A DNA stretch of 64,000 bases, from assembly GCF_001047675.1 (NCBI RefSeq), contig NZ_CP011975.1:2706073-2770072 (forward strand), in the 5' to 3' direction. Under the pieces are notes generated by a model, which saw only the letters and a list, made by a program, of their open reading frames with translations, ran no database searches and was not told the origin of the DNA. Each line of letters opens with the position of its first letter. Position 1 is the first letter of the stretch. A program made the translations under genes and the position numbers. Source of the stretch: Yersinia aleksiciae (lineage in GTDB: Bacteria > Pseudomonadota > Gammaproteobacteria > Enterobacterales > Enterobacteriaceae). Below are positions 1-10,246 of this stretch, one piece after another.

Positions 1-824
1 AAGACGTTAACCCAGATGAAGCTGTAGCGATTGGTGCGGCAGTGCAGGGTGGTGTTCTGTCTGGTGAAGTGAAAGACGTCCTATTGCTGGACGTAACTCC
101 ACTGTCACTGGGTATTGAAACCATGGGTGGTGTGATGACTCCGCTTATCACCAAAAACACCACTATCCCAACCAAGCACAGCCAGGTGTTCTCTACTGCA
201 GAAGACAACCAGTCTGCGGTAACCATCCATGTGCTACAAGGTGAGCGTAAACGTGCTCAGGATAACAAGTCTCTGGGTCAGTTCAATCTGGACGGTATTC
301 AGGCGGCACCTCGTGGTATGGCGCAAATCGAAGTCACCTTCGATATCGACGCCGACGGTATCTTGCATGTGTCTGCTAAAGACAAAAATACCGGTCGCGA
401 GCAGAAGATCACCATTAAGGCATCTTCTGGTTTGAACGAGGAAGAGATCCAGAAAATGGTACGCGATGCTGAAGCTAACGCAGAAGCTGACCGTAAGTTT
501 GAAGAACTGGTTCAGACCCGTAACCAAGCTGACCATCTGATTCACGGTACACGTAAACAGTTGGAAGAAGCCGGTGACAAACTGCCAGCAGAAGACAAAA
601 CTGCAATCGAAGATGCTTTGAAAGCGCTTGAAGCAGCTCTGAAAAGCGAAGACAAAGCTGAAATCGAAGCAAAAACTCAGGCTCTGGTGCAGGTTTCTGG
701 CAAATTGCTGGAAATGGCTCAGCAGCAGCAAGCTGCCGCAGGCGGTGATGCTGGCGATACCAGTGCCAAGAAAGAAGACGACGTTGTAGACGCCGAATTC
801 GAAGAAGTGAAAGACAAAAAATAA
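1..824 (+). CDS. dnaK: Chaperone DnaK (Hsp70), C-terminal part
   Basis: The gene enters from the left edge, so only about the last 273 codons are present and the true start lies outside. The reading frame is open from base 3 and begins [17 protein letters not shown], the end of the ATPase domain, followed by the interdomain linker [13 protein letters not shown]. Next come the beta-sandwich substrate-binding domain and an alpha-helical lid rich in Lys, Glu and Ala. The Gln/Ala-rich tail ends in EEVKDKK, as in other enterobacterial DnaK. Hsp70 binds exposed hydrophobic segments in an ATP-driven cycle with DnaJ and GrpE. dnaJ follows 112 bases downstream on the same strand, the usual heat-shock operon. 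Confidence 0.98.
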   Translation, partial: DVNPDEAVAIGAAVQGGVLSGEVKDVLLLDVTPLSLGIETMGGVMTPLITKNTTIPTKHSQVFSTAEDNQSAVTIHVLQGERKRAQDNKSLGQFNLDGIQAAPRGMAQIEVTFDIDADGILHVSAKDKNTGREQKITIKASSGLNEEEIQKMVRDAEANAEADRKFEELVQTRNQADHLIHGTRKQLEEAGDKLPAEDKTAIEDALKALEAALKSEDKAEIEAKTQALVQVSGKLLEMAQQQQAAAGGDAGDTSAKKEDDVVDAEFEEVKDKK

Positions 825-875
825 TCGCCCTTAAGCGGGCACAGCAGTGGTAGGCCTTACTGTTGCTGGAAACCA

Positions 876-907
876 GCACGGGCGTCGAGGAAACTCTACG
901 CCCGTGC
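876..907 (+). other. Hairpin in dnaK-dnaJ spacer
   Basis: GCACGGGCGT (876-885) and ACGCCCGTGC (898-907) are perfect 10-base complements around a 12-base loop. No T-run follows, so it is unlikely to be a terminator. It could act as an mRNA processing or stability element that adjusts DnaJ levels relative to DnaK. Confidence 0.6.
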
Positions 908-936
908 ACGCATGTTAAGGGTAGGAAAAAAAGAGA

Positions 937-2067
937 ATGGCGAAGAGAGATTATTACGAGGTTCTAGGTGTTCAAAAGAACGCCGATGAACGTGAAATCA
1001 AAAAGGCCTATAAACGCCTGGCAGTAAAGTATCATCCGGACCGTAATCAGGACGAAAACGATACCGGCGAAAACTTTAAAGAAGTTAAAGAAGCCTACGA
1101 AATTCTAACCGACCCACAAAAGCGCGCAGCATATGATCAGTATGGTCATGCCGCCTTCGAACAAGGTGGTATGGGCGGCGGCGGTTTCGGTGGTGGTGGT
1201 GCTGATTTTAGCGATATCTTTGGTGATGTTTTCGGCGATATATTTGGTGGTGGACGTCGTCAACGTGCATCCCGTGGTTCAGATCTGCGCTACAACATGG
1301 ATCTGACACTGGAAGAAGCTGTACGCGGTGTGACTAAAGAGATCCGCATTCCAACGCTGAATGAGTGTGACGTTTGCCACGGTAGCGGTGCTAAACCGGG
1401 AAGTTCTCCTGTCACCTGTTCGACTTGCCGTGGTGCGGGTCAGGTGCATATGCGGCAAGGGTTCTTTACCGTACAGCAGGCATGTCCTACTTGTCATGGC
1501 AGTGGCCAAATCATTAAAGACCCATGCAATAAGTGCCATGGGCATGGCCGCGTCGAGAAATCAAAAACACTGTCGGTTAAGATCCCGGCGGGTGTTGATA
1601 CCGGTGATCGCATTCGCTTAACGGGCGAAGGTGAAGCGGGTGAACACGGCGCACCAGCAGGCGATTTATACGTCCAGGTGCAAGTCAAAGCGCATCCAAT
1701 CTTCGAGCGTGAAGGCAACAATCTCTATTGTGAAGTGCCTATTAACTTTGCAATGGCAGCCTTGGGCGGCGAGATTGAAGTCCCGACGCTGGATGGCCGG
1801 GTTAAGCTGAAAGTGCCTGCAGAAACTCAGACTGGTAAGTTGTTCCGTATGCGTGGCAAGGGTGTTAAATCCGTCCGTGGCGGGAGTCAAGGTGACTTGT
1901 TATGCCGTGTCGTGGTTGAGACGCCAGTTCATCTGAGTGAAAAACAGAAACAGTTACTGCGTGAACTCGAAGAGAGTTTCGTCGGTGCTGCGGGTGAGAA
2001 AAACAGCCCCCGTTCTAAAAGCTTCCTCGATGGCGTGAAAAAATTCTTCGATGATTTAACCCGTTAA
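937..2067 (+). CDS. dnaJ: Co-chaperone DnaJ (Hsp40)
   Basis: A 376-residue protein, the same length as E. coli DnaJ. The N-terminal J domain carries the HPD motif (YHPDRNQ) that stimulates DnaK ATP hydrolysis. A Gly/Phe-rich linker follows at about residues 75-105. Four CxxCxGxG zinc-finger repeats come next ([32 protein letters not shown]), then the C-terminal substrate-binding barrels. The ATG is preceded by a purine-rich stretch with GGGTAGG. It lies downstream of dnaK and probably shares its heat-shock transcript. Confidence 0.98.
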   Translation: MAKRDYYEVLGVQKNADEREIKKAYKRLAVKYHPDRNQDENDTGENFKEVKEAYEILTDPQKRAAYDQYGHAAFEQGGMGGGGFGGGGADFSDIFGDVFGDIFGGGRRQRASRGSDLRYNMDLTLEEAVRGVTKEIRIPTLNECDVCHGSGAKPGSSPVTCSTCRGAGQVHMRQGFFTVQQACPTCHGSGQIIKDPCNKCHGHGRVEKSKTLSVKIPAGVDTGDRIRLTGEGEAGEHGAPAGDLYVQVQVKAHPIFEREGNNLYCEVPINFAMAALGGEIEVPTLDGRVKLKVPAETQTGKLFRMRGKGVKSVRGGSQGDLLCRVVVETPVHLSEKQKQLLRELEESFVGAAGEKNSPRSKSFLDGVKKFFDDLTR

Positions 2068-2071
2068 TAAA

Positions 2072-2104
2072 TGGCTTAACCTGTAGGTAATGCAGGTTAA
2101 GCCA
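2072..2104 (+). terminator. Hairpin after dnaJ
   Basis: TGGCTTAACCTG and CAGGTTAAGCCA form a perfect 12-bp stem with a 9-base loop, starting five bases after the dnaJ stop codon. There is no T-tract after it. It may end or protect the dnaK-dnaJ message. Confidence 0.5.
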
Positions 2105-2112
2105 CTAACTGT

Positions 2113-2166
2113 ACAATGCCGATCAATTAAGGGTCTGTCCATCGATCCTGAGTTGATCGGCATTGT
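2113..2166. repeat. 14-bp inverted repeat, 26-base loop
   Basis: ACAATGCCGATCAA (2113-2126) is exactly complementary to TTGATCGGCATTGT (2153-2166). It sits beside the dnaJ hairpin at the edge of an AT-rich region with gene remnants. It may be a small palindromic repeat or the end of a lost mobile element. Nothing else identifies it. Confidence 0.5.
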
Positions 2167-2332
2167 GGTTATTAATGTATTTGATATAAATTAAGTTGGC
2201 TTTATTGATAATTAATTCAAATAAATCAATCAAATGATAAAAAAATCAGTATGGTTTTATTTTCAATGTAAATACTAAAATATGGATGTAAATAAAAAAA
2301 CACAACGACCACTTTAATATATCTAATGATAA

Positions 2333-2782
2333 TTGGAGTTATGCTTTGTTTTGGCAATAATTATATGTCGAACACATGTTCTGTCCTATCTGCCGTCAGT
2401 AGATAGAGGTGTTGTCCGGTTATATCTATTATCGCTCTTATTTAATACTTCTTTCTTTGAATCATGCCCACCGGCTGATTTTTATTTACTGAAATATATC
2501 GTCCATGATTGGCCTGATGAAAAAGCGACAGAAATACTTCGAAATTGCCGTAAGGCAATGCTGCCAAATGGGAAAGTATTGATCATGGATAACCTAATTC
2601 AGGAAGATAATAAACCTCATTTCGGCAAGAACATGGATATTCTCATGTTGGGCAGTTTTGACGGCGGGAGAGAACGCACAGAAGCTGAACTGAAATAGTT
2701 GCTAACGAATGCCGATCTGAAAATAAGCCGCATTATCGATACCGGTACTTACCTGACGATTGTCGAGGCTATTGCACGTTAA
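2333..2782 (+). pseudogene. Remnant of SAM-dependent O-methyltransferase
   Basis: From about 2450 the frame reads FFESCPPADFYLLKYIVHDW, then LPNGKVLIMDN and a GRERTEAELK stretch. These are the hallmark C-terminal segments of family-2 (plant/bacterial type) O-methyltransferases: acidic SAM-binding strand, catalytic His-Asp in the HDW motif, and ERTE. An in-frame TAG at 2696-2698 interrupts the gene. The same frame then continues LLTNADLKISRIIDTG...IVEAIAR to TAA at 2780-2782, which completes the family C-terminus. The N-terminal dimerisation domain and most of the Rossmann fold are missing; the sequence before 2450 has no clear homology. It is clearly a decayed gene, AT-rich compared with its neighbours, and no function should be assumed. 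Confidence 0.8.
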
Positions 2783-2868
2783 ATACAGTGATATGTATTT
2801 TAAAATGCTGAGCTTAAATTTATCTTAAGCTCATACTTTATGTATGTGGGCTTGAACTTAAGTCTAAT

Positions 2869-2883
2869 ATGCCAACTTGGCAT
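2869..2883. promoter_or_regulatory. 15-base palindrome (possible operator)
   Basis: ATGCCAACTTGGCAT is perfectly symmetric around its central base and lies in AT-rich DNA between two gene remnants. It has the size and form of a repressor half-site pair. No cognate regulator is visible nearby, so it may be a relic of the lost genes. Confidence 0.3.
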
Positions 2884-2960
2884 TAATATTCTAATATTAA
2901 AAAAACAGCCTAAGATATTATTAATAGGTGTAGTTTTGATAAAACCCTTCATGTATAGCT

Positions 2961-3143
2961 GAAAAAGCAGTCACTGCGGAAAACAAAATTGCGGATCATC
3001 GGACTCATTTTGTTGCCAATGAATTGATGATGCCCATTGTGTCTGTGGTACAAGTCGATAATGTTGATGAAGCCATCGGGCTGACGTTAAAGGGCTTACC
3101 TCAGCACTTTTTTTGCGAGAGCTTGTCGGTGGGTCATGGTTGA
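2961..3143 (+). pseudogene. Fragment resembling acylating aldehyde dehydrogenase
   Basis: A 60-codon frame opens after a TGA at 2958 and reads ...FVANELMMPIVSVVQVDN followed by VDEAIGLTLK. This resembles the ELMMP(V/I)LPVVRV..DEAI segment near the C-terminus of CoA-acylating aldehyde dehydrogenases of the EutE/PduP kind. The segment after it is garbled and stops at 3141. No start codon, catalytic Cys region or nucleotide fold remains. It is too short for a firm family call, and other aldehyde dehydrogenases remain possible. Confidence 0.45.
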
Positions 3144-3298
3144 ATGAAGCCGTGAGCATCCACCAAATTGGTTTTTTTGCTCTTCCATCGAAAGTTAATG
3201 TGATTGATATGACCGATTGATCGGTAATTCCGAGTGTTTGTTGCTATAAAAACGACTTTTTACGAGCTAATAATTAGCCTAGAATTTGTAGATTATTT

Positions 3299-3321
3299 GC
3301 CAGTCACTCTGACTGGCTTTT
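3299..3321 (+). terminator. Hairpin with T-run upstream of nhaA
   Basis: GCCAGTC and GACTGGC pair around ACTCT and are followed by TTTT. It lies 26 bases before the nhaA start. It could end transcription of the decayed upstream genes or act as an attenuator in the nhaA leader. Confidence 0.55.
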
Positions 3322-3346
3322 CTGTCCGATGTAGGGAGTATTCATT

Positions 3347-4525
3347 GTGACAAATATGATTCGTCAATTTTTGCGCCAAGAGGCTGCGGGTGGGCTGATT
3401 TTAATCTTTGCCGCCATCGTGGCCTTATTGATGGCTAACACCCCGCTGCAAGGGATTTATCAATCATTTCTTGATGTGCCAGTATCAGTAAAAGTCGCGT
3501 CGCTGGATATCAGTAAACCGCTATTACTGTGGATTAACGATGGCTTAATGGCAGTATTCTTTCTTGTCGTTGGGCTGGAAGTTAAGCGCGAGTTGATGGA
3601 AGGTTCATTGGCAGGCCGCGATAAAGCGGTTTTCCCCGCCATTGCCGCATTGGGCGGTATGTTAGCACCAGCCCTGATCTATTTGCTGTTTAATGGGGCG
3701 GATGAAGTCACTCGCCAGGGGTGGGCCATTCCAGCCGCCACGGATATTGCTTTTGCCCTTGGGGTCATGGCGTTGTTGGGTAACCGCGTACCAACTGGCC
3801 TGAAAGTATTCTTACTGGCGCTAGCAATTATCGATGATCTGGGTGTCATCATTATTATTGCGCTGTTTTATACCCACGAGGTTTCAGTACAAGCTTTGGG
3901 GATCGCCGCTGCGGCCATTGCGCTGTTGGGCTACATGAACTGGCGTGGCGTCGGGAAAACCTCTGCCTATTTGCTGGTGGGGTTGGTGCTGTGGGTCTGC
4001 ATTCTTAAGTCAGGTGTACATGCAACCTTAGCTGGCGTCATTGTTGGCTTTATGATCCCGCTGCATACCAAAGATAAGCGTTCTCCTTCGGAGTCGCTGG
4101 AACATGGTTTGCATCCGTGGGTTGCCTATTTGATTTTGCCACTGTTTGCTTTTGCCAATGCAGGGGTTTCGTTACAGGGCGTCTCTTTCTCCGGGCTGAC
4201 ATCGTTACTGCCTCTGGGGATAGCGAGCGGTCTGTTTATTGGTAAGCCACTGGGGATTTTCATCTTTAGTTGGCTCGCGGTTAAGTTAGGGATTGCTAAA
4301 CTGCCTGATGCGATAAACTTTAAGCAGATTTTCGCTGTCTCAGTGCTCTGCGGTATCGGCTTTACAATGTCGATATTTATCGCTTCACTGGCATTCGAAG
4401 GCGCTGACCTTGCCCTGACAACCTATTCCAAACTGGGCATATTGCTAGGTTCGACCGCCGCAGCGATTGTGGGTTACAGCCTGTTGCGCTTGGCGTTACC
4501 GGCAAATAAAAAAGCGGCTAACTAG
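3347..4525 (+). CDS. nhaA: Na+/H+ antiporter NhaA
   Basis: A 392-residue inner-membrane protein with about twelve hydrophobic segments; E. coli NhaA has 388. It exchanges cytoplasmic Na+ or Li+ for two protons and protects against salt and alkaline pH. The functional signature is present: [12 protein letters not shown] supplies the conserved Asp equivalent to D133, and AIIDDLGVI supplies the Asp-Asp pair (D163/D164 in E. coli) that binds the ion. The start is GTG at 3347, chosen for the GGGAG about 10 bases upstream and the fit of the N-terminus ([12 protein letters not shown]) to the family. The regulator gene nhaR follows. Confidence 0.97.
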   Translation: MTNMIRQFLRQEAAGGLILIFAAIVALLMANTPLQGIYQSFLDVPVSVKVASLDISKPLLLWINDGLMAVFFLVVGLEVKRELMEGSLAGRDKAVFPAIAALGGMLAPALIYLLFNGADEVTRQGWAIPAATDIAFALGVMALLGNRVPTGLKVFLLALAIIDDLGVIIIIALFYTHEVSVQALGIAAAAIALLGYMNWRGVGKTSAYLLVGLVLWVCILKSGVHATLAGVIVGFMIPLHTKDKRSPSESLEHGLHPWVAYLILPLFAFANAGVSLQGVSFSGLTSLLPLGIASGLFIGKPLGIFIFSWLAVKLGIAKLPDAINFKQIFAVSVLCGIGFTMSIFIASLAFEGADLALTTYSKLGILLGSTAAAIVGYSLLRLALPANKKAAN

Positions 4526-4561
4526 TCTAATCGAATGCTGGTTCAAGGTATTACTCACCAT

Positions 4562-4593
4562 TGCCGGTGTCAGACAAAAACACCGGCAGTTTT
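4562..4593 (+). terminator. Terminator between nhaA and nhaR
   Basis: TGCCGGTGT (4562-4570) and ACACCGGCA (4580-4588) form a 9-bp GC-rich stem followed by GTTTTAC. The short T-run suggests partial termination, so some nhaR transcript may read through from nhaA. Confidence 0.65.
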
Positions 4594-4700
4594 ACTTGAT
4601 GGAATTCTTGGCTCACAGGCTGTGAAGTCTAAAACAGGGAATGTTTTATCGTACATGGGGCCCTATATCTGGCTTCGCGATAGGTTAAGGAGATAACGAC

Positions 4701-5600
4701 ATGCGAGTGTCTCATATCAATTTCAATCATCTTTACTATTTTTGGCAGGTCTGCAAAGAAGGCTCCGTCGTGGGTGCCGCTGGAGCATTATTCCTAACCC
4801 CACAAACTATTACCGGCCAAATTAAAGCCTTGGAAGAGCGGCTAGGCGGTAAACTGTTTAAGCGCCAAGGGCGAGGTTTAGTGCCATCGGAACTGGGGCA
4901 GTTGGTCTTTCGTTATGCCGATAAAATGTTCATGCTCAGCCATGAAATGCTGGATATTGTTAACTACCGCAAAGAATCCAATCTGCTCTTTGATGTGGGT
5001 GTTGCCGATGCGCTATCCAAGCGCTTGGTGAGTCAGGTGCTGGAAACAGCGGTAGTCGATAATGAAAAAATTCATCTGCGCTGTTTCGAATCGACCCATG
5101 AGATGCTACTTGAGCAGCTAAGCCAACATAAGCTGGATATGATCCTTTCGGATTGCCCAGTCGACTCCAGCCAGCAAGAAGGGCTGTTCTCGGTCAAACT
5201 GGGTGAATGCAGTGTGAGTTTTTACTGTCGTCAACCCATCCCAGATTCACCTTTCCCTGCTTGTTTGCAACAAAAGCGTTTGTTGATCCCCGGCCGTCGC
5301 TCAATGCTCGGGCGTAAATTGCTGAACTGGATTAACAGCAAAGGGCTACAGGTGGAAATTTTGGGGGAGTTTGATGATGCCGCATTGATGAACGCTTTTG
5401 CTATTTATAACAATGCCATTTTTGTTGCACCAACCATTTACGCGGCTGATACCTACGCTAAAGATGATCAAATTGTCGAAATTGGCCGACTGGATAATGT
5501 GCAAGAAGAGTATTACGTCATTTTTGCCGAGCGAATGATCCAACATCCGGCCGTACAGCGGGTATGTAACAAAGATTTTTCAGCACTTTTTAGCGGTTGA
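4701..5600 (+). CDS. nhaR: LysR-type regulator NhaR
   Basis: A 299-residue LysR-family protein; E. coli NhaR has 301. The N-terminal winged helix spans about residues 5-65 ([37 protein letters not shown]), and the effector-binding domain follows. NhaR activates nhaA in response to Na+. A strong AAGGAG lies 9 bases before the ATG. Its position directly after nhaA and its N-terminal sequence make the assignment firm. Confidence 0.96.
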   Translation: MRVSHINFNHLYYFWQVCKEGSVVGAAGALFLTPQTITGQIKALEERLGGKLFKRQGRGLVPSELGQLVFRYADKMFMLSHEMLDIVNYRKESNLLFDVGVADALSKRLVSQVLETAVVDNEKIHLRCFESTHEMLLEQLSQHKLDMILSDCPVDSSQQEGLFSVKLGECSVSFYCRQPIPDSPFPACLQQKRLLIPGRRSMLGRKLLNWINSKGLQVEILGEFDDAALMNAFAIYNNAIFVAPTIYAADTYAKDDQIVEIGRLDNVQEEYYVIFAERMIQHPAVQRVCNKDFSALFSG

Positions 5601-5631
5601 TGGATGACTTCGGCAATTGAGCAGCTGAAAT

Positions 5632-5679
5632 ATGAGCTATTTGGTGATCGGCATCATTGCCCTGCTGCTAGTGGGGTAG
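5632..5679 (+). other. Tiny hydrophobic open frame
   Basis: A 15-codon frame reads MSYLVIGIIALLLVG and stops at TAG. Its length and hydrophobicity recall small membrane peptides of the Ibs type. There is no convincing ribosome-binding site and no visible antisense RNA, and it may be a chance frame behind nhaR. Confidence 0.15.
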
Positions 5680-5713
5680 TGAAAGAAGTGAGATAATCGC
5701 CAAACGATGGACA

Positions 5714-5742
5714 TAAAAAAACCGGCCTAGGCCGGTCTTTTT
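5714..5742. terminator. Bidirectional terminator, nhaR / rpsT
   Basis: ACCGGCCTAGGCCGGT (5721-5736) is a perfect palindrome flanked by seven A on the left and a T-rich run on the right. It can terminate rpsT on the minus strand (T7 tract) and nhaR on the plus strand. Confidence 0.9.
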
Positions 5743-5764
5743 ACTAAGCAACCAACTTAATGCA

Positions 5765-6028
5765 TTACTGCATTGCGTTGATTTGCGCGACTAAGTTTGA
5801 CTTATGACGTGCTGCTTTGTTTTTGTGGATCAGACCTTTACAGGACTGACGATCCACGATTGGTTGCATTTCATTAAATGCTTTTTGCGCTGCGTCTTTA
5901 TCGCCAGCTGCAATTGCCGCATACACCTTCTTAATGAAGGTACGCACCATTGAGCGACGGCTAGCGTTATGCTTGCGGCGTTTCTCAGACTGTACGGCGC
6001 GTTTCTTAGCTGATTTGATATTAGCCAA
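5765..6028 (-). CDS. rpsT: 30S ribosomal protein S20
   Basis: An 87-residue, very basic protein beginning [10 protein letters not shown], the same length as E. coli S20. It binds 16S rRNA early in 30S assembly. The start codon is TTG at 6028, preceded by GGGAG. E. coli rpsT also starts at UUG, and that weak start is part of its translational autoregulation, so the feature appears conserved here. It is monocistronic, with a consensus promoter 49 bases upstream of the start and its own terminator. Confidence 0.98.
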
Positions 6029-6076
6029 GGTCCAACTCCCAAATATATTCTATTGAGGACAATTCAAAGGCCGAGG

Positions 6077-6105
6077 AATATGCCCTTTTAGCCTTCGTTT
6101 GTCAA
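6077..6105 (-). promoter_or_regulatory. rpsT promoter (sigma-70)
   Basis: On the minus strand TTGACA (6105-6100) is followed after exactly 17 bases by CATATT (6082-6077). This near-consensus promoter lies upstream of rpsT and resembles the proximal rpsT promoter of E. coli. The rest of the 413-base gap to ribF (6029-6441) shows no convincing gene; a 74-codon plus-strand frame there has no family resemblance or ribosome-binding site. Confidence 0.8.
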
Positions 6106-6441
6106 TGGATTTGTGCAAATAAGCGCCGTTTGTACGGGCGGCACTTGCTACGTTGTGATGGAGCGGGATTTTACCAGCTTCGCGCTGTGGAATACAGTCT
6201 TTCGAAAGAAAATTCCACAGTTCACTGCCTCGAAGGGATTCGACGGTGGTTCTTGTAAAAATCTCAGCCTGCTTCTGTATTCAACGGCGAGCGTATTCTA
6301 CAGGATAAAGTCAGTAAAAGGGATTTTACCTGCATAAAATTGGCAAAATGGTATGACTTTCGATTAAAGGTGCCAATCGCGGGTTAACCTTAACCGCTGT
6401 ACAAGGTATAATCCGGCGATTTCCACTGTTTTGAGCCAGCT

Positions 6442-7380
6442 ATGGAGCTAATTCGCGGTATACATAATATCCGGGCACGCCACCATGGTTGCGTGCTAAC
6501 TATCGGTAACTTTGATGGTGTCCATCGCGGACATCAAGCCTTATTGGAGCAGTTAAAGCGCGAAGGTCAGCGTTTAGATCTGCCCGTTATGGTAATGATA
6601 TTTGAACCGCAACCACTGGAATTGTTTGCAGCGGACAAAGCACCAGCACGGCTGACGCGCTTGCGTGATAAAGCGCGATATCTGGCCGAAGCGGGTGTTG
6701 ACTATTTATTGTGCGTTAAATTTGATCCGCGTTTTGCAGCAAATACTGCGCAAGCTTTCGTTGCTCAGTTGCTGGTAGAGAAGTTGGGTGTTAAGTTTTT
6801 AACGGTTGGCGATGATTTCCGCTTTGGCGCAGGGCGTCAGGGGGATTTTCAGCTGTTACAGCAGGCGGGTGCTGAATTTGGTTTTGATGTCATCAGCACT
6901 GACAGCTTCTGTGACGGTGGGTTGCGCATTAGCAGCACGGCGATTCGTCAGGCGCTTCACGACGACGATCTGGTGTTGGCTGAGACGCTACTTGGCCACC
7001 CGTACAGTATTTCCGGCCGTGTGGTTCACGGCGATGAACTGGGGCGGACGATTGGCTTCCCCACGGCGAACTTGCCGTTAAAACGTTTAGTCGCTCCGGT
7101 AAAAGGAGTGTATGCGGTTGATGTTTATGGCTTGGGTCCAGAGCCATTGCCCGGTGTCGCCAATATTGGCACCCGGCCTACTGTTGCCGGCGTTCGCCAG
7201 CAACTAGAGGTTCATCTGCTTGATGTAACAATGGATCTTTATGGGCGTCATATTGATGTGGTGCTCCGCGCAAAACTGCGCAATGAACAGCGTTTTGCTT
7301 CGCTCGATGCCCTGAAGCAGCAAATCGCCAATGATGTGGTGACGGCCCGAACATTTTTCGGGCTAAAGACACCGGTTTAA
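6442..7380 (+). CDS. ribF: Bifunctional riboflavin kinase / FAD synthetase
   Basis: A 312-residue cytoplasmic enzyme; E. coli RibF has 313. It phosphorylates riboflavin to FMN and adenylates FMN to FAD. The N-terminal FMN adenylyltransferase domain carries [11 protein letters not shown], a nucleotidyltransferase HxGH-type site, and ISSTAIR. The C-terminal kinase domain carries [11 protein letters not shown]. It heads the ribF-ileS-lspA-fkpB-ispH cluster, with ileS 31 bases downstream. Confidence 0.98.
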   Translation: MELIRGIHNIRARHHGCVLTIGNFDGVHRGHQALLEQLKREGQRLDLPVMVMIFEPQPLELFAADKAPARLTRLRDKARYLAEAGVDYLLCVKFDPRFAANTAQAFVAQLLVEKLGVKFLTVGDDFRFGAGRQGDFQLLQQAGAEFGFDVISTDSFCDGGLRISSTAIRQALHDDDLVLAETLLGHPYSISGRVVHGDELGRTIGFPTANLPLKRLVAPVKGVYAVDVYGLGPEPLPGVANIGTRPTVAGVRQQLEVHLLDVTMDLYGRHIDVVLRAKLRNEQRFASLDALKQQIANDVVTARTFFGLKTPV

Positions 7381-7411
7381 TATTTCTAGCCGAAACGGAA
7401 CCGAGAATCTA

Positions 7412-10246
7412 ATGAGTGACTACAAGAATACCCTGAATTTACCTGAAACAGGGTTCCCGATGCGCGGCGATCTGGCTAAGCGTGAACCTGACATGCTGAA
7501 ACGTTGGTATGAGCAGGATCTGTACGGGATTGTTCGTACGGCCAAGAAAGGTAAAAAGACCTTTATTCTGCACGACGGCCCTCCTTATGCGAACGGCAAC
7601 ATTCACATTGGTCACTCTGTTAACAAAATTCTCAAAGATATTATTGTTAAATCGAAAGGAATGGCTGGCTACGACTCACCTTATATTCCAGGTTGGGACT
7701 GCCATGGACTGCCGATCGAGTTAAAAGTTGAGCAGCTAATTGGTAAGCCGGGCGAGAAAGTCAGTGCGGCAGAGTTCCGTGCTGCCTGCCGTAAATACGC
7801 CGCTGAACAGGTTGAAGGCCAGAAAGCGGACTTTATCCGCCTGGGCGTATTAGGCGATTGGGACCATCCTTATCTGACGATGGATTTCAAAACCGAAGCC
7901 AATATCATTCGTGCGTTAAGCAAGATCATTGATAACGGTCACCTGCACAAAGGCGCGAAGCCAGTGCATTGGTGTACTGATTGCGGCTCTTCATTGGCTG
8001 AAGCGGAAGTTGAATATTACGATAAAACTTCACCTTCTATTGATGTGCGCTTTAACGCCGTTGATGCTGCTGCAGTGAGCGCAAAATTTGGTGCAAGCCA
8101 TGTTGCTGGTGAAAATAAGGCTAACGGCCCAATTTCACTGGTTATCTGGACCACCACCCCGTGGACCTTGCCAGCCAACCGCGCAATCTCACTGAATGCT
8201 GAGTACATCTATCAACTGGTGCAGGTTGACGGCGAATGCCTGATTCTGGCTGAAGACCTGGTTGAGAGCGTCATGAAGCGCGCCGGTATTGCTGAATGGA
8301 CAGTGTTGGGAAGCTGTAAAGGCGCTGATCTCGAGCTGCTGCGCTTTAACCATCCATTTATGGGCTTTGATGTTCCAGCGATTTTAGGTGACCACGTGAC
8401 ACTGGATGCCGGTACTGGCGCAGTTCACACGGCACCAGGCCATGGCCCAGATGACTTTGTTATCGGTCAAAAATATGGTTTGGAAGTGGCGAACCCGGTT
8501 GGTCCGAACGGCTGCTATCTGGCGGGGACTTATCCAACGCTGGACGGCTTGTTTGTATTTAAAGCCAACGATGTGATCGTTGAGCTGTTGCGCGAAAAAG
8601 GCGCACTGCTGAAAGTTGAAAAACTGGTCCACAGCTACCCATGCTGCTGGCGTCACAAAACACCAATTATCTTCCGTGCTACACCACAATGGTTCATCAG
8701 CATGGATCAGAAAGGCTTGCGTAAGCAGTCACTGGAAGAGATCAAAGGCGTGCAATGGATCCCTGATTGGGGTCAGGCACGTATTGAAACCATGGTTGCT
8801 AATCGCCCAGACTGGTGTATTTCGCGCCAGCGCACTTGGGGCGTGCCGATGTCTCTGTTTGTGCACAAAGAGACCGAAGCGCTTCACCCGCGCAGCACTG
8901 AGCTGATGGAAGAAGTCGCCAAGCGTGTTGAGCAAGACGGTATTCAAGCATGGTGGGATCTGGATCCGGCTGAAATTTTAGGTACCGATGCTGCCGATTA
9001 CGTCAAAGTGCCAGACACGCTAGACGTATGGTTCGATTCGGGTTCAACCCACTCTTCTGTGGTTGACGTGCGCCCAGAGTTTGGTGGTCATAGCCCAGAC
9101 ATGTATCTGGAAGGTTCTGACCAACACCGTGGCTGGTTTATGTCGTCACTGATGATTGCGACCGCGATGAAAGGCAAAGCGCCTTATCGCCAGGTGCTGA
9201 CTCATGGCTTCACCGTTGATGGTCAGGGGCGTAAAATGTCCAAATCCATCGGTAACACTATCAGCCCGCAAGATGTGATGAACAAACTGGGTGGCGACAT
9301 CCTGCGTCTGTGGGTGGCATCGACTGATTACACCGGCGAGATCGCTGTTTCTGACGAAATTCTGAAACGTTCTGCTGACTCCTATCGCCGTATTCGTAAC
9401 ACCGCGCGCTTCTTGCTGGCTAACCTGAATGGCTTCGATCCCGCGCAGCATCAGGTGAAACCTGAAGATATGGTTGTGGTCGATCGCTGGGCGGTGGGCC
9501 GTGCTCAAGCTGCTCAAGCCGAGATCATGGCCGCCTACGAAAATTACGATTTCCACTTGGTGGTGCAGCGGTTGATGCAGTTCTGTTCGGTTGAGATGGG
9601 CTCCTTCTATCTGGATATCATCAAAGATCGTCAGTACACCGCGAAAGGCGACAGCGTTGCCCGCCGTAGCTGCCAGACTGCACTATTCCATATTGCCGAA
9701 GCCTTGGTTCGCTGGATGGCACCAATCATGTCCTTCACCGCAGACGAGATCTGGAATCAATTGCCAGGTGAACGTCCGCAATACGTCTTCACTGAAGAGT
9801 GGTATGACGGTCTGTTCGGGTTGGCGGGCGATGAAAGCATGAACGATACTTTCTGGGCCGAGCTGCTGAAAGTGCGTGGCGAAGTGAACAAAGTGTTAGA
9901 GCAGGCACGTAGCGATAAACGTATCGGTGGTTCTCTGGAAGCCGCTGTGACCTTGTACGCAGAGCCTGAATTGGCTGCGCGTCTAAACAGCTTGCAGGAC
10001 GAATTGCGCTTTGTGTTGCTGACCTCTGCCGCGAAAGTCGCAGATTATGCCGAAGCAGGGGATGATGCACTGCAAAGTGAGCTGATTGCAGGGCTGAAAA
10101 TCACCTTTAATAAGGCTGACGGTGAGAAGTGTCCACGTTGCTGGCATTATACTCAAGACGTCGGTTTGGTAGCGGAACATGCTGAGCTATGCGGCCGCTG
10201 TGTCACTAACGTCGCCGGTGACGGTGAAGAGCGTAAGTTTGCCTAA
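7412..10246 (+). CDS. ileS: Isoleucyl-tRNA synthetase
   Basis: A 944-residue class I aminoacyl-tRNA synthetase; E. coli IleRS has 938. It charges tRNA-Ile and edits misactivated valine. Visible are the HIGH-type motif in [16 protein letters not shown], the editing domain ([24 protein letters not shown]), the KMSKS loop ([10 protein letters not shown]), the anticodon-binding domain, and a C-terminal zinc site with paired cysteines (CPRCW ... CGRC). The stop codon TAA overlaps the lspA ATG by one base, so the two genes are translationally coupled. Confidence 0.99.
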   Translation: MSDYKNTLNLPETGFPMRGDLAKREPDMLKRWYEQDLYGIVRTAKKGKKTFILHDGPPYANGNIHIGHSVNKILKDIIVKSKGMAGYDSPYIPGWDCHGLPIELKVEQLIGKPGEKVSAAEFRAACRKYAAEQVEGQKADFIRLGVLGDWDHPYLTMDFKTEANIIRALSKIIDNGHLHKGAKPVHWCTDCGSSLAEAEVEYYDKTSPSIDVRFNAVDAAAVSAKFGASHVAGENKANGPISLVIWTTTPWTLPANRAISLNAEYIYQLVQVDGECLILAEDLVESVMKRAGIAEWTVLGSCKGADLELLRFNHPFMGFDVPAILGDHVTLDAGTGAVHTAPGHGPDDFVIGQKYGLEVANPVGPNGCYLAGTYPTLDGLFVFKANDVIVELLREKGALLKVEKLVHSYPCCWRHKTPIIFRATPQWFISMDQKGLRKQSLEEIKGVQWIPDWGQARIETMVANRPDWCISRQRTWGVPMSLFVHKETEALHPRSTELMEEVAKRVEQDGIQAWWDLDPAEILGTDAADYVKVPDTLDVWFDSGSTHSSVVDVRPEFGGHSPDMYLEGSDQHRGWFMSSLMIATAMKGKAPYRQVLTHGFTVDGQGRKMSKSIGNTISPQDVMNKLGGDILRLWVASTDYTGEIAVSDEILKRSADSYRRIRNTARFLLANLNGFDPAQHQVKPEDMVVVDRWAVGRAQAAQAEIMAAYENYDFHLVVQRLMQFCSVEMGSFYLDIIKDRQYTAKGDSVARRSCQTALFHIAEALVRWMAPIMSFTADEIWNQLPGERPQYVFTEEWYDGLFGLAGDESMNDTFWAELLKVRGEVNKVLEQARSDKRIGGSLEAAVTLYAEPELAARLNSLQDELRFVLLTSAAKVADYAEAGDDALQSELIAGLKITFNKADGEKCPRCWHYTQDVGLVAEHAELCGRCVTNVAGDGEERKFA

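Noticed and set aside
6113-6337. 74-codon plus-strand frame between rpsT and ribF
   Set aside because: Lies across the rpsT promoter region, has no Shine-Dalgarno sequence and no recognisable homology.
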